Positions 42,999 through 54,168 of a DNA stretch of 60,189 bases are shown in pieces. This DNA is from Bacilli bacterium (GTDB taxonomy: Bacteria; Bacillota; Bacilli; Bacillales; Amphibacillaceae). The number at the start of each line of letters is the position of its first letter. Position 1 is the first letter of the stretch. Under the pieces are notes generated by a model. The model did no database searches and was not told the DNA's origin. It saw only the letters and a list, made by a program, of their open reading frames with translations. Position numbers and translations under genes: made by a program. The stretch covers positions 1 through 60,189 of the forward strand of contig DUPD01000045.1 in the NCBI GenBank assembly GCA_012838505.1, in the 5' to 3' direction.

Positions 42999-43506
42999 TT
43001 AGTATTCTAAATTCCCTGATCCTGACCATCTAATATAAGGTGATTGTGATATTGGTGAATCCACTTTATTTTCAAATCTCATTTGTAAATTACTTCTATC
43101 ATTTCCTGAACCTATGCTTATAGAAAATCTTCTATTTGAGATATTATCGCCATTTACTGTTCTTGATCCATATATTGTGTCACCAAAAATTCTTTTATCA
43201 ACAACGGAATAAGTTATTCTCGGATTTACTACACTAGTTGGCCCCTGGACTATACTTTGACTTGATATCCCCAAAATTAAACTAGCTGATGAAGGTGTGA
43301 ATTTACAGTTTGAGTAAAATTTACTTCCGTCAAGAACCCTTGAGAAACTCCAATGACATATTTGCATTCCCTGAACTGAATGATCTATATCGTTATTTGT
43401 AGGTATTTCCCTCTTTAATAATTTTATTTTCGCTGGTAGTTAAATCGCCAATTATAATTTTCCATTCATTATAAATGTTTTTCATATTGATTTTAGTTTC
43501 AGTCAT
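42999..43506 (-). pseudogene. Frameshifted orphan gene, unknown product
   Basis: A frame starting at ATG 43506, with AAGGATGGTG upstream, encodes MTETKINMKNIYNEWKIIIG and continues to a stop at 43393-43395 (37 residues). An overlapping second frame carries on from REIPTNNDIDHSVQGM to the stop at 42999, rich in serine, asparagine and beta-type residues (ISNRRFSISIGSGNDRS). The ATG at 43367 in that frame has no usable ribosome site. The parts read like one protein of about 165 residues split by a one-base shift. I do not recognise the family. Confidence 0.5.
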
Positions 43507-43867
43507 TTCACCATCCTTATAAATAAATTCAGTTATTATCTCCATATGCTCTTTATTTACTAAATTAGAATATAAAATATTAAACTTTTATTAGAAAACT
43601 TATAACTTTCGTAGATTGTACAATCTTTATATCAATGAGTTCTTTGTGTTTATGACATTATATTAAATATTAAGGTTCTTTAAAAAGAATATAGAATCAT
43701 TCAATGCCTTGAAATCATCCTCAAGTGTTCTGATAATTCCCTTATTAACTATACAACGATTATATATCGTCAAATTACTTGAAGTTTATGTGAAAAATAA
43801 CTCATTTAAGAAACCAATCGGTACATATATGTTTTATTTGATTGGACTCTGAAAGTTAAGTTAAAAA
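43507..43867. other. Gene-free AT-rich stretch
   Basis: About 360 bases. No gene, RNA or repeat recognised. It should contain the promoter of the leftward orphan gene. Confidence 0.4.
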
Positions 43868-44623
43868 CTAAACAGAAATAGAATTTAATTCATTACGTAA
43901 GCGCAGCGCACGATCTGGATAATCCGTGATCACTGTGTCGACACCTGCTTGCAAAAAGTCAACTAGATCATTTGCTTTATTAACAGTCCAAACCCGAACA
44001 TCGGCCATCTCAACATCTAAATTTAACAAAGGATGCCTAAATAAAGCTTTATCAGCGTGAACCTTATCAATTTTAAATTGCCTCAAATAATCGTGTAAAG
44101 ATGGAATTGGATGTTGAATTAAAAAGCCAAGCTCAGCTGCTGGATCGAGCTCACGAATACGGACTAATGTTGGTAAGTGAAATGAAGAGTACGTGACTGA
44201 TAATGATGGTGCATACTTTTTAACGCAGTCAAGAACTTTCTGCTCAATCCCTGGATAATTAAACATGACAGTCTTCAACTCAATGTTCAACTCAACTTTA
44301 GCAGTTTCGAGTACGTCCAAAGCTTCTTCTAACATTGGAATTCGTTCGAGTTCCCATGAAGATTGATAGTTAGAGTAAGATTGAAACGACTGATTTAACT
44401 TTAAGCTTTTTAATTCATGTAAGTTATAATCTTTGACGTAACCCGTGCCATTAAAGGTGCGGTCAACTGTTTCATCATGAATGACGACAAGTTGCTGATC
44501 TTTTGTAAAATGTACATCAAGCTCAATTCCATCAACTCCAGCTTTGATTGCTTCATGAAAACTAAGTAAAGTGTTTTCAGGGAAATATCCTTTACTTCCA
44601 CGGTGTCCATAGATTTTTGTCAT
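43868..44623 (-). CDS. Glycerophosphodiester phosphodiesterase
   Basis: 251 residues from ATG 44623 (MTKIYGHRGSKGYFPENT) with GAGGTG upstream; GTG 44632 and ATG 44629 are alternatives. The GDPD signature is complete: HRGSKGYFPENT, GIELDVHFTKDQQLVVIHDETVDRT, and ELNIELKT. It lacks a signal peptide, so it should be cytoplasmic, releasing glycerol 3-phosphate from phosphodiesters (UgpQ/YqiK type rather than secreted GlpQ). Confidence 0.92.
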   Translation of the reverse strand: MTKIYGHRGSKGYFPENTLLSFHEAIKAGVDGIELDVHFTKDQQLVVIHDETVDRTFNGTGYVKDYNLHELKSLKLNQSFQSYSNYQSSWELERIPMLEEALDVLETAKVELNIELKTVMFNYPGIEQKVLDCVKKYAPSLSVTYSSFHLPTLVRIRELDPAAELGFLIQHPIPSLHDYLRQFKIDKVHADKALFRHPLLNLDVEMADVRVWTVNKANDLVDFLQAGVDTVITDYPDRALRLRNELNSISV

Positions 44624-44780
44624 TACCATCACCTCTTTTCATTGATACTCATTTTCTATGCATTATAACCTAAAGTTAGCTATTTCAACGCAATTATAGC
44701 ACATATTTTTTCAGTCAAACAAAATTAACCAAATATTTATCAAGCTTTTACACTAATTCAACAAGCCATTAATTTCTTAA

Positions 44781-44820
44781 GAAAAAAGAGTTAATCAGGT
44801 TGGTCAACTTGATTAACTAG
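44781..44820 (-). terminator. Terminator after the HAD phosphatase gene
   Basis: The minus-strand stem AGTTAATCAAGTT/AACCTGATTAACT is followed by CTTTTTTC. Confidence 0.78.
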
Positions 44821-44834
44821 TTACGAGCTTAAAC

Positions 44835-45611
44835 TTATTTAAGTGTTTTAATAATTGGTAAAATATCTTTTAATCGTTTCACTTCATATGTTGGCTTAAC
44901 TTGATCAGCTGTTTGCCCGTGATGATTGATCCAAATATTCTTTATGCCTGTCCTGTTAGCACCAAGAATATCAGTCATTAAGTTGTCGCCAATCATAATC
45001 ACATCTTCTGCCTTCACCTGTGCTTTTTTCAAGGCAAACTCAAAAATTGTTGGGTCTGGTTTTCCACGTCCAAAATCACCTGAGATAACGATATGATTAA
45101 AATACTGAGCAATTTCTGGTGTTATTTTTAATTTGGTATTTTGTAAAGAAGGTGCACCATTTGTTAGTAATAAGAGCTGATAATTGTCTTTTAGTTGATC
45201 GAGAACATCAAATGTTTCTGGATAAGTATATGGATGTTTTTTTCGCTCATTAACAAATTGCTTTGCGAGTGTCTCTCCTAACATTGGATCAATGATGCCG
45301 CAAGCTTCTAATCCATTCGTCCAAGCGTTAATTTGGTAGTCAGGCATGAGATCGTACATCTGTTCAAAGTCCTGACCTGGATCATTAAACGTTCCCCACA
45401 GTCCTTCAAAAGGGTTAATCCCAATCATTTGAGTAAAAGGGTAGGTTGGATAGCTTTGATAGAGCTTTGTTGCTTCCGATCGAACTGCTTGCTCAAAAAC
45501 TTCAGCATCAAGTTGTTTGACAGTTTGACAAGTAACTTGAAAAGCCGTTTGGATACTTTTTTTATCCCATAATAATGTATCATCTAAATCAAAAAACAAT
45601 GTTTTAACCAT
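44835..45611 (-). CDS. HAD-superfamily hydrolase
   Basis: 258 residues with all four HAD motifs: FFDLDDTLL (nucleophile Asp near residue 8), LLLTNGAP, the Lys of GRGKPDPTIF and MIGDNLMTDILGAN. The helical cap between motifs I and II places it in subfamily IA, near the YjjG/YsbA group of nucleotidases. Substrate unknown. Single gene, divergent from yybS. Confidence 0.88.
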   Translation of the reverse strand: MVKTLFFDLDDTLLWDKKSIQTAFQVTCQTVKQLDAEVFEQAVRSEATKLYQSYPTYPFTQMIGINPFEGLWGTFNDPGQDFEQMYDLMPDYQINAWTNGLEACGIIDPMLGETLAKQFVNERKKHPYTYPETFDVLDQLKDNYQLLLLTNGAPSLQNTKLKITPEIAQYFNHIVISGDFGRGKPDPTIFEFALKKAQVKAEDVIMIGDNLMTDILGANRTGIKNIWINHHGQTADQVKPTYEVKRLKDILPIIKTLK

Positions 45612-45704
45612 TATTTGTCCCCCTTAACAATTAATCATGCCTATTATAACAGGGAAGCTGATTAAAAAGAAACACTATTCAAAAAAGTGAAACTATTGTA
45701 TTGT

Positions 45705-45733
45705 TTGTTTTTTAACTTTTTAATCGTTATAAT
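45705..45733 (+). promoter_or_regulatory. Promoter upstream of yybS
   Basis: TTGTTT (45705-45710) and a perfect TATAAT (45728-45733), 17 bases apart. Transcription would begin near 45740, giving a leader of about 145 bases before yybS. Confidence 0.6.
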
Positions 45734-45739
45734 GATGTA

Positions 45740-45838
45740 TATCAACGGCTCGGTAATGATTAATCAGACTCTAGAGTTTGCTTGATTTAATTAAAGATTA
45801 AATAATTGAAAGCGCAGCGGTATGCTGTGCTTTTTCTC
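45740..45838 (+). promoter_or_regulatory. Candidate attenuator leader of yybS-gdpP
   Basis: Within the leader, AATCAGACTCTAGAGT...TGATT can fold into one hairpin. AAAGCGCAGC/GCTGTGCTTTTT at 45811-45838 forms a terminator. Because the gene to the left is divergent, this terminator can only act on a transcript heading into yybS. It therefore looks like attenuation or a riboswitch of unrecognised class. Confidence 0.5.
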
Positions 45839-45885
45839 ACATTGAAAAAATTTAAGTATGACAATTAAATAATGAGGTGTCGTAA

Positions 45886-46833
45886 ATGGAAAAACAAACA
45901 AATAACCAGATTAAAGATGGTTTTATCTTTGGTGGTCTCTTAATCGCAATCTTATTCGTTACGTTATATATACCTGTAATTGGCTACATATCCTTACTAT
46001 TTTTACCGATTCCAATTGCTATGTACGGGTATCGCTATGGTTGGAAAAAGTCAACTTTATTAGGTTTGATTGTGCTTTTTTCAATCTCTGTCTTTGCCTT
46101 CTACTTTTTCGTTGTCTCACTTCCGCTTGCGATAGTGGCAACGTTAGCTGGTGTTTTTATCGGTGAAGCACTAAAAAGTCAGCGTCATCCGTATGATGTT
46201 TGGGGGAGAGGGACAATTGGCTATGCAATTGGCTTTCTACTTTTACTATTAATGATTCACTTGCTCTCAGATCAAAGTCTTGTGACTGAATATCGGCTAA
46301 TCATCAAAGAATCACTTGATTCCACTCAAATTTTATTAGGACAAGTAGGACTTGATTTATCAGCGGATGATTTAATAGCAATAGAACGGGACATGATGAT
46401 GTTACTTGATTTGATCCCGGCAATTTTAATTATCATCTCAATGATTTATAGTTTTGTAACACAATGGCTGATTCATAAAGCATTAAATCGATTTGATCAG
46501 ACTAAATTAGCCTTTCCAAAGTTTCGCTCATTCCAATTACCTAAAGTTATCCTATGGATTTATTTCTTTATTGTTATTTTTTCATGGTTTAATTTTAGTG
46601 GATTGCCGATGGTTGGACTTGTTATTTTTAATGCCGGATTAATATTAGGTGTACTCTTTTCATTGCAAGGTTTATCTTTAATCGTTTATTTCTTTGGGAA
46701 AAGGAAACAACCAAAACTGCTCTTCATTTTACTAATTATTTTTATTTTAGTATTTTTACCTGTAGGGATGTATCTGTTAAGAATCTTAGGTATAATTGAT
46801 GTAGGATTCAGACTAAGGAAATTGATTAAATGA
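45886..46833 (+). CDS. YybS family membrane protein (DUF2232)
   Basis: 315 residues, about eight membrane segments in blocks at the start and end (IKDGFIFGGLLIAILFVTLYIPVIGY; LPKVILWIYFFIVIF). It belongs to the DUF2232/YybS family, which resembles the membrane S-component fold of vitamin transporters. Role unknown. It precedes gdpP by 35 bases, as in Bacillus and many Bacillota, which suggests a joint operon. Confidence 0.88.
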   Translation: MEKQTNNQIKDGFIFGGLLIAILFVTLYIPVIGYISLLFLPIPIAMYGYRYGWKKSTLLGLIVLFSISVFAFYFFVVSLPLAIVATLAGVFIGEALKSQRHPYDVWGRGTIGYAIGFLLLLLMIHLLSDQSLVTEYRLIIKESLDSTQILLGQVGLDLSADDLIAIERDMMMLLDLIPAILIIISMIYSFVTQWLIHKALNRFDQTKLAFPKFRSFQLPKVILWIYFFIVIFSWFNFSGLPMVGLVIFNAGLILGVLFSLQGLSLIVYFFGKRKQPKLLFILLIIFILVFLPVGMYLLRILGIIDVGFRLRKLIK

Positions 46834-46868
46834 TTGAATTCATGCGATTGATTTAGGAGTTGACGTTT

Positions 46869-48839
46869 ATGCGTGATTTTTTTAAAAAACATGACCTAAG
46901 TATGCATCTTATTTTGATCTACCTAATCGCGTTTATTCTACTAGGCTTTACATGGTTTCTTCAATGGATCCTGGGAATAGTAATGACGATATTATTAGGG
47001 CTCTCGCTTTATTTTACCATTCGTCAAGAACAAAAAGAGTCGGTGGAGCAAGAAAAATATATTATGACATTATCACATCGGGTCAAAAAAGTTGGTGAAG
47101 AGGCACTTTTAGAAATGCCTGTAGGGATCTTGCTTTATAATGATCATTACGAAGTTGATTGGATCAACCCATATTTAAATCAATTCGCCAATGAAGGTAC
47201 ATTTGTTGGTGATCGATTAGATGTTTTTTCAAAGACCTTAATTACAGCAATTAAAGAGGACCAGTCGAAGGTTGACTTTTATTTAGGTGAACGTCATTTT
47301 AATGTATCGATAAAAAAAGAAGAACGCTTACTGTACTTTTTTGATCAAACGAAACAAATTGAAATCCAACATGATTATCATAATATTCAACCTGTCATTG
47401 GCATTATTTTCTTAGATAATTATGATGAAATTACACAAGCAATGGACGATACAGCAAAGAGTCAAGTGAACTCTAATGTAACAGCCATTTTAAATCAATG
47501 GTCGAGTCATTTCGGCATTTATTTAAAGCGTGTCTCTCAAGACAGATTTTTAGCCATTTTTAATCGTCAAATTTTAGTTGAATTAGAAAAATCAAAATTT
47601 GAAATTCTTGATGAAGTACGTGATTTAGTTTCTGATAACAAAAATATTCCTTTAACGATCAGTTTTGGAATTGGCTATCAAGTCGATGATTTGCCAGAGT
47701 TAGGAAAACTTGCTCAATCTAGTTTGGATTTAGCATTAGGGCGTGGTGGTGACCAAGTCGTGATCAAAGATGCTGAAGGAAAAGTTCGCTTCTTTGGTGG
47801 AAAAACAAATCCGATGGAGAAACGAACACGAGTACGTGCACGAGTTATTTCTAATGCTTTAAAACAATTGATGATTGAAAGTGAACAACTTTTTATTATG
47901 GGGCATAAGTCTCCAGATATGGATTCAATAGGTTCAGCAATTGGAATTTTGAATATGGCATTAACAAATGGTGTCGATGCTTTTATCGTGATCGATGAAG
48001 ATGATTTAGAGTTTGGTGTCGAGCGTCTAGTTCGTGAATTGAAAGAAACGGAGATTTGGGATCGCTTAATTAGCCCAGAGCAATCACTAGAAATGGTGAC
48101 AAAAGATTCGTTAACAATTGTCGTTGATACACATCGGCCTTCAATTGTTGCAGAAAGTAAATTGTTAAATAAGACGGACTATGTTGTCGTTATCGATCAT
48201 CACCGTCGAGGTGAAGAATTTATCGATGATCCGACTTTAGTTTATATGGAACCCTATGCGTCCTCAACGGCAGAGCTAGTAACAGAGTTGATTGAATACC
48301 AATCACCAGCACTGAAACTTAGTCGCTTAGAAGCAACAGCACTATTAGCTGGAATCGTTGTTGATACGAAAAACTTTAATTTCAGAACGGGATCGCGTAC
48401 TTTTGATGCAGCATCCTATTTGCGTTCAAAAGGTGCTGATACAATTCTCGTGCAAAACTTTTTAAAAGAAGATTTAGATGATTTTATTAAACGAAGTCAT
48501 TTAATTGAAAGAACAACTATTTATCAAGATAACATTGCAATCGCAGTGGCAGAACCAGGTCAAGTATTCAATGCTGTTGTCATTGCACAAACAGCTGATA
48601 CACTTTTGAGTATGAGAAATGTTTTAGCTTCATTTGTCATATCGGAGCGATCAGACAATCGAATCGGGATTAGCGCGCGCTCTGCAGGTGACATAAATGT
48701 TCAATTGATTATGGAACAAATGGGCGGTGGTGGGCATTTATCAAATGCTGCCACACAGCTTGATGATCTGACGATTCAAGAAGCTTATCAACAATTAATC
48801 GAAATTATCGATCAAACAATTGAAGGAGGAAACGAATAA
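46869..48839 (+). CDS. gdpP: Cyclic-di-AMP phosphodiesterase GdpP
   Basis: 656 residues from ATG 46869 (TTAGGAGTTG upstream; TTG 46860 is unlikely). Two N-terminal membrane helices (about 11-50), a PAS-like domain, a degenerate GGDEF domain (SFGIGYQVDDLPELGKLAQ), then DHH (MGHKSPDMDSIGSAIG, VVVIDHHRRG) and DHHA1 with GGGGHLSNAATQL. It degrades c-di-AMP to pApA and so controls turgor, potassium and wall stress. Its stop abuts the rplI start. Confidence 0.95.
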   Translation: MRDFFKKHDLSMHLILIYLIAFILLGFTWFLQWILGIVMTILLGLSLYFTIRQEQKESVEQEKYIMTLSHRVKKVGEEALLEMPVGILLYNDHYEVDWINPYLNQFANEGTFVGDRLDVFSKTLITAIKEDQSKVDFYLGERHFNVSIKKEERLLYFFDQTKQIEIQHDYHNIQPVIGIIFLDNYDEITQAMDDTAKSQVNSNVTAILNQWSSHFGIYLKRVSQDRFLAIFNRQILVELEKSKFEILDEVRDLVSDNKNIPLTISFGIGYQVDDLPELGKLAQSSLDLALGRGGDQVVIKDAEGKVRFFGGKTNPMEKRTRVRARVISNALKQLMIESEQLFIMGHKSPDMDSIGSAIGILNMALTNGVDAFIVIDEDDLEFGVERLVRELKETEIWDRLISPEQSLEMVTKDSLTIVVDTHRPSIVAESKLLNKTDYVVVIDHHRRGEEFIDDPTLVYMEPYASSTAELVTELIEYQSPALKLSRLEATALLAGIVVDTKNFNFRTGSRTFDAASYLRSKGADTILVQNFLKEDLDDFIKRSHLIERTTIYQDNIAIAVAEPGQVFNAVVIAQTADTLLSMRNVLASFVISERSDNRIGISARSAGDINVQLIMEQMGGGGHLSNAATQLDDLTIQEAYQQLIEIIDQTIEGGNE

Positions 48840-49286
48840 ATGAAAGTGATATTTACACAAGATGTTAAAGGTAAGGGTAAGCAAGGAGAAGTAAAAGACG
48901 TTTCAGAGGGATATGCACGTAATTATTTACTTAAAAACAAATTAGCGATTGAAGCAACGCCTGGAAATCTAAATGCACTAAAAGCAAAACAAAATAAAGA
49001 ACAGCGTAGAGAAGAAGAGATTTTTGAAGAAGCTAAACAATTAAAAGAGCAACTAACCAAAATTGAAGTTGAGCTAAAAACAAAAGCTGGCGAGAATGGC
49101 CGTTTATTTGGTTCAATCACAAGCAAGCATATCGCTGACCAGTTAGCAAAAAGCTATAAAATAAAAATCGATCGACGTAAGATTGAATTAGATGAGCCGA
49201 TTCGTAGTCTAGGCTATACAAATGTACCTGTTAAATTACATCCAGATGTTTTAGGAGAAATTAAAGTACATGTCGTTCAAGCGTAA
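48840..49286 (+). CDS. rplI: Ribosomal protein bL9
   Basis: 148 residues. [33 protein letters not shown] is the classic N-terminal domain, followed by a long helix and the C-terminal RNA-binding domain ([16 protein letters not shown]). The ATG directly follows the gdpP TAA. GGAGG lies within the end of gdpP. Confidence 0.97.
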   Translation: MKVIFTQDVKGKGKQGEVKDVSEGYARNYLLKNKLAIEATPGNLNALKAKQNKEQRREEEIFEEAKQLKEQLTKIEVELKTKAGENGRLFGSITSKHIADQLAKSYKIKIDRRKIELDEPIRSLGYTNVPVKLHPDVLGEIKVHVVQA

Positions 49287-49290
49287 ATTC

Positions 49291-49319
49291 AAGAAGAGGG
49301 TTTAAAGCCCTCTTTTTTA
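49291..49319 (+). terminator. Terminator after rplI
   Basis: AAGAGGG/CCCTCTT with six T residues. Confidence 0.82.
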
Positions 49320-49355
49320 CATACGGGGAGATAAGTTAAAAAAGGAGGAGCTTTG

Positions 49356-50723
49356 ATGGCTGAGACGTGGGAAGAACACCGAACACCCCCTCATAATATT
49401 GAGGCTGAACAAGCGGTGATTGGGGCGATTTTTCTTGAACCTGATGCAATGTCAGGTACAGCAGAATTTTTGCAGTCAACTGATTTTTACCGTGCTGCTC
49501 ATCAGCGCATTTATCAAGTGATGCTTCAGTTAACCGATCGAGGAGAACCGATTGACTTAGTAACCGTTTCAACTGCTTTAGCAGATACGAACCTATTAGA
49601 AGAAATCGGGGGCGTATCATACTTAACGGAATTAGCTAACGCCGTACCAACGGCGGCAAACATAACCTATTATGCTAAGATTGTTGAAGAAAAGGCCTTA
49701 CTTCGCCGATTAATCTCAACAGCAACCCATATTGTTACTGAAAGTTTTACCAAAGAAGATGATGTTGAAGAAGTGATTAGTAACGCAGAGAAAAACATCC
49801 TCGAGGTTAGTAATCGAAAAAATGCCAGTTCATTTAAAAACATTAAAGATGTTTTAATCGATGTTTACGATAATATTGAGCAATTACATCAACATGGTGG
49901 CGATGTAACTGGTATTCCGACTGGATTCCGCGATTTAGATAAAATCACTTCAGGTTTCCAACGAAATGATTTAATCATTATTGCGGCTCGTCCATCAGTA
50001 GGTAAAACTGCTTTTGCCTTAAATATCGCTCAAAACGTCGCAACAAAGACTGATGAAAATGTAGCAATTTTTAGTTTGGAGATGGGTGCAGACCAGCTTG
50101 TTAGTCGGATGCTGTGTGCAGAAGGTAATATTGATGCGCAACGCTTACGAACTGGGAAGCTAGAAACAGATGATTGGGGCAAACTTACAATGGCGATGGG
50201 AAGTTTATCAAATGCAGGTATCTTCATCGATGATTCGCCAGGAATTAGGGTCAACGAAATCCGGTCAAAATGCCGCCGACTACAACAAGAGCATGGACTT
50301 GATATGGTCATCATTGATTATTTGCAATTGATTCAGGGGAGTACAGCAAGTGCCAAAGAGAACCGTCAACAAGAGGTTTCTGAGATTTCTCGTTCATTAA
50401 AAGCCTTAGCCCGAGAATTGAGTATTCCAGTCATTGCGCTATCACAGCTATCACGTGGTGTTGAATCACGTCAAGACAAGCGCCCGATGATGTCCGACTT
50501 ACGTGAATCAGGAAGTATCGAGCAAGATGCTGATATTGTAGGTTTTTTATATAGGGATGATTATTATGATAAAGAATCTGATCGACAAAATATAATTGAA
50601 ATTATTATTTCTAAACAGCGTAATGGTCCAGTAGGCACGGTAGATCTCGCCTTTGTAAAAGAGTATAATAAATTTGTTGACTTAGATCATCGCTATGCTG
50701 ATGCCGATATACCACCAGCTTAA
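49356..50723 (+). CDS. dnaC: Replicative DNA helicase (DnaB-type, DnaC of Bacillus)
   Basis: 455 residues from ATG 49356, AAAGGAGGAG upstream. The N-terminal primase-binding domain (PHNIEAEQAVIGAIFLEPD) is followed by a RecA-like motor with Walker A AARPSVGKTAFALNIA, FSLEMGADQLVSRM and VIIDYLQLIQG. The hexamer unwinds the fork and is loaded by DnaA/DnaD/DnaB/DnaI in Bacillus. No intein or insertion. Confidence 0.97.
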   Translation: MAETWEEHRTPPHNIEAEQAVIGAIFLEPDAMSGTAEFLQSTDFYRAAHQRIYQVMLQLTDRGEPIDLVTVSTALADTNLLEEIGGVSYLTELANAVPTAANITYYAKIVEEKALLRRLISTATHIVTESFTKEDDVEEVISNAEKNILEVSNRKNASSFKNIKDVLIDVYDNIEQLHQHGGDVTGIPTGFRDLDKITSGFQRNDLIIIAARPSVGKTAFALNIAQNVATKTDENVAIFSLEMGADQLVSRMLCAEGNIDAQRLRTGKLETDDWGKLTMAMGSLSNAGIFIDDSPGIRVNEIRSKCRRLQQEHGLDMVIIDYLQLIQGSTASAKENRQQEVSEISRSLKALARELSIPVIALSQLSRGVESRQDKRPMMSDLRESGSIEQDADIVGFLYRDDYYDKESDRQNIIEIIISKQRNGPVGTVDLAFVKEYNKFVDLDHRYADADIPPA

Positions 50724-50766
50724 AATCAATTGAATAAGAGCTCATATGATCAGACTGGAGCAGCTC

Positions 50767-50811
50767 AAAATGGTTCTATCTACGTTTTTTCGTAAATAGA
50801 ACCATTTTTTA
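50767..50811 (+). terminator. Terminator after dnaC
   Basis: Stem AAAATGGTTCTATCTACG/CGTAAATAGAACCATTTTTT. Confidence 0.85.
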
Positions 50812-50857
50812 TGTCTATTTCATTACCGTTTTTTCTGAATATTCAATCGGTTAAACT

Positions 50858-50929
50858 CGAACGATAAAATGTTCACTCTATATAAACGTTCGTAAATTGA
50901 TTGACTTTTACTGAAAACATTGATAAACT
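50858..50929 (+). promoter_or_regulatory. Candidate PurR boxes and promoter of purA
   Basis: Inverted CGAAC words at 50858-50862 and 50888-50892 (GTTCG) sit 25 bases apart, as in the paired PurBoxes bound by Bacillus PurR. A promoter-like pair, TTGACT (50901-50906) and TAAACT (50924-50929), follows. The flanking box bases match the consensus only partly. Confidence 0.5.
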
Positions 50930-50976
50930 GGGTTTTGGAAATGAGCAAACGCATTTTCCAATTAAGTAAATAATAA

Positions 50977-52308
<1,332 letters not shown>

Positions 52309-52320
52309 TTTTACAGCATT

Positions 52321-52358
52321 AAAAACTGCACACCTATCAGATAGGGTGCAGTTTTTTT
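52321..52358 (+). terminator. Terminator after purA
   Basis: AAAAACTGCACACC/GGGTGCAGTTTTTTT. Confidence 0.87.
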
Positions 52359-52514
52359 AATCTAAAATGCTAAAGTTAAGGACGGAATAAAATGGTTTCA
52401 TTTATACGTTTGTATTACATTATCGTTAAAAGGGTTTAAAGTGGAGCTGAACATATGTTAATCTACTAGAGATGAATAAAGCATCCGTGCTAATTGATGC
52501 AGGAGGATTTAACT

Positions 52515-53963
52515 ATGCAAGCATTCCTAAAGACTATTTTTACGAGTCGACTTAAAGTTATCTCGGCAACGAGTCTATTATTATTTTTGATTACTCTCTT
52601 AGGGTTAATCGTGATCGAGTCACCAGTTGCCTATGCAAGCAGTGAAAGTAATCTCTTAACAATCTATCATGTCTATTTAGATGATGATTATATTGGATCA
52701 GTTGATGATCAGTCGATTATTGAGCAATATATTTCAGCAAAAATTGAAGCGATGAATGATTCAGAACATGACTATACATATGGGTATGAACAAGAGGTAA
52801 CTTTTATCTCCGAACGTGTATTTAGTACGAATCTAAATATCGATCAAGTTTTAGCAACGCTTGACCAAGAATTAGTAATTGATATTCAAGCAACAACTAT
52901 TCAATTAGGTGATAAAATATTAGGGCATTTTGCTTCAGCAGAAGACGCTGATCAAGCAATCTTTAACTATAAGAAACTCTATGTTGATGAAGAGATTTTA
53001 AATCGATTAGCTGACGATGAAGCAGAAGAACAAATTGAACTAGAACTTGGTGAGTCTATTATTACAGACGTTACATTATCAGAAGAAGTTACACTTTTTG
53101 AATCAATTGTTTCAGAAGCTGACTTGATTACCGTAAAAGAAGCGGTGAGATTGTTAGATAAAGGAACGTTAGAAGATATGATTCATCATGTATCTTCTGG
53201 CGATACATTGTATTCAATTGGCGAACGTTATAACTTATCAGAACAACAATTGTTGGAACTTAATGATGATCTTGATATTGACGGTGTATTGCAAATTGAT
53301 CAAAAGATTAATGTAACAGATTATGTTCCATTAGCTAATGTGATTGTTTTTGAAGAACAACGTAAAGAGGAAACGATAAAAGCCGAGCAGAAGATAGAAG
53401 AAACGGAAGACCTTTATCGTGGTGAAACAAAGGTCAAACAAACAGGTAAAGATGGTAAAAAGGAACTTCACCTTGCGATTGAAAAGGTGAACGGTAAAGT
53501 TGTAGCAAGTGAAGTTTTATCTGAGGAAGTCATTGAAGAAGTTCAGCATGAAGTTACGCTTAAAGGAACAAAAGAAATTCCATCAAGAGGAACAGGTGAC
53601 TTTGCTTGGCCAGCTGTTGGAGGCTATATCTCAAGTTATTATGGTCCGCGCTGGGGTTCACATCATAACGGAATCGATATTGCACGTCCATCAAACCGAG
53701 ATATCGTTGCCTCGGACAATGGTGTTGTTGAATCAGTTACATCCAATAGTGGCTATGGTAACTATATTGTAATTAATCATAATAATGGTTATAAAACATT
53801 ATATGCTCACCTATCTAGCACGTCAGTCAGTGTAGGTGATACCGTACCACAAGGAACGAAGATTGGTGTTATGGGAACAACCGGACGTTCAACTGGTATC
53901 CACTTGCACTTCGAAGTTATAAAAGACGGCTCAAAAATTGATCCGATGAATGTATTAAATTAA
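52515..53963 (+). CDS. Cell-wall M23 metallopeptidase with LysM and G5 domains
   Basis: 482 residues from ATG 52515 (AGGAGG upstream). N-terminal membrane anchor or signal (about 14-40), an extracellular region, a LysM domain (HHVSSGDTLYSIGERYN), a G5-like domain (YRGETKVKQTGKDGKKELH), and a LytM/M23 domain with HNGIDIARP and HLHFEVIKDG, which supply the zinc ligands. It should cut peptidoglycan crossbridges outside the cell. Genes of this layout often precede walR and belong to the WalR regulon; I did not find a clear WalR box here. Confidence 0.9.
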   Translation: MQAFLKTIFTSRLKVISATSLLLFLITLLGLIVIESPVAYASSESNLLTIYHVYLDDDYIGSVDDQSIIEQYISAKIEAMNDSEHDYTYGYEQEVTFISERVFSTNLNIDQVLATLDQELVIDIQATTIQLGDKILGHFASAEDADQAIFNYKKLYVDEEILNRLADDEAEEQIELELGESIITDVTLSEEVTLFESIVSEADLITVKEAVRLLDKGTLEDMIHHVSSGDTLYSIGERYNLSEQQLLELNDDLDIDGVLQIDQKINVTDYVPLANVIVFEEQRKEETIKAEQKIEETEDLYRGETKVKQTGKDGKKELHLAIEKVNGKVVASEVLSEEVIEEVQHEVTLKGTKEIPSRGTGDFAWPAVGGYISSYYGPRWGSHHNGIDIARPSNRDIVASDNGVVESVTSNSGYGNYIVINHNNGYKTLYAHLSSTSVSVGDTVPQGTKIGVMGTTGRSTGIHLHFEVIKDGSKIDPMNVLN

Positions 53964-53972
53964 GCCACAACC

Positions 53973-54005
53973 AAAACCTCTGTGTAAAAACAGAGGTTTT
54001 TTAAT
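53973..54005 (+). terminator. Terminator after the M23 gene
   Basis: AAAACCTCTGT/ACAGAGGTTTTTT. Confidence 0.87.
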
Positions 54006-54168
54006 TGGATAGCCTAAGTCAGCTTTTTATTAAATTTAAGGAAATCATGGGCATCTTAAAGTAAAATAGTTAAAAATAAACATTAAAATTCTTCAATAAA
54101 AGACATTTGACTTAAAGTGCGTTAAAATAAGGAAAGAGTACAATATATTATCGGGAGGCAAGATCGAT

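Noticed and set aside
45740-45838. ydaO-type c-di-AMP or yybP-ykoY manganese riboswitch upstream of yybS
   Set aside because: The conserved cores of these classes are not present, so only an unclassified leader is claimed.
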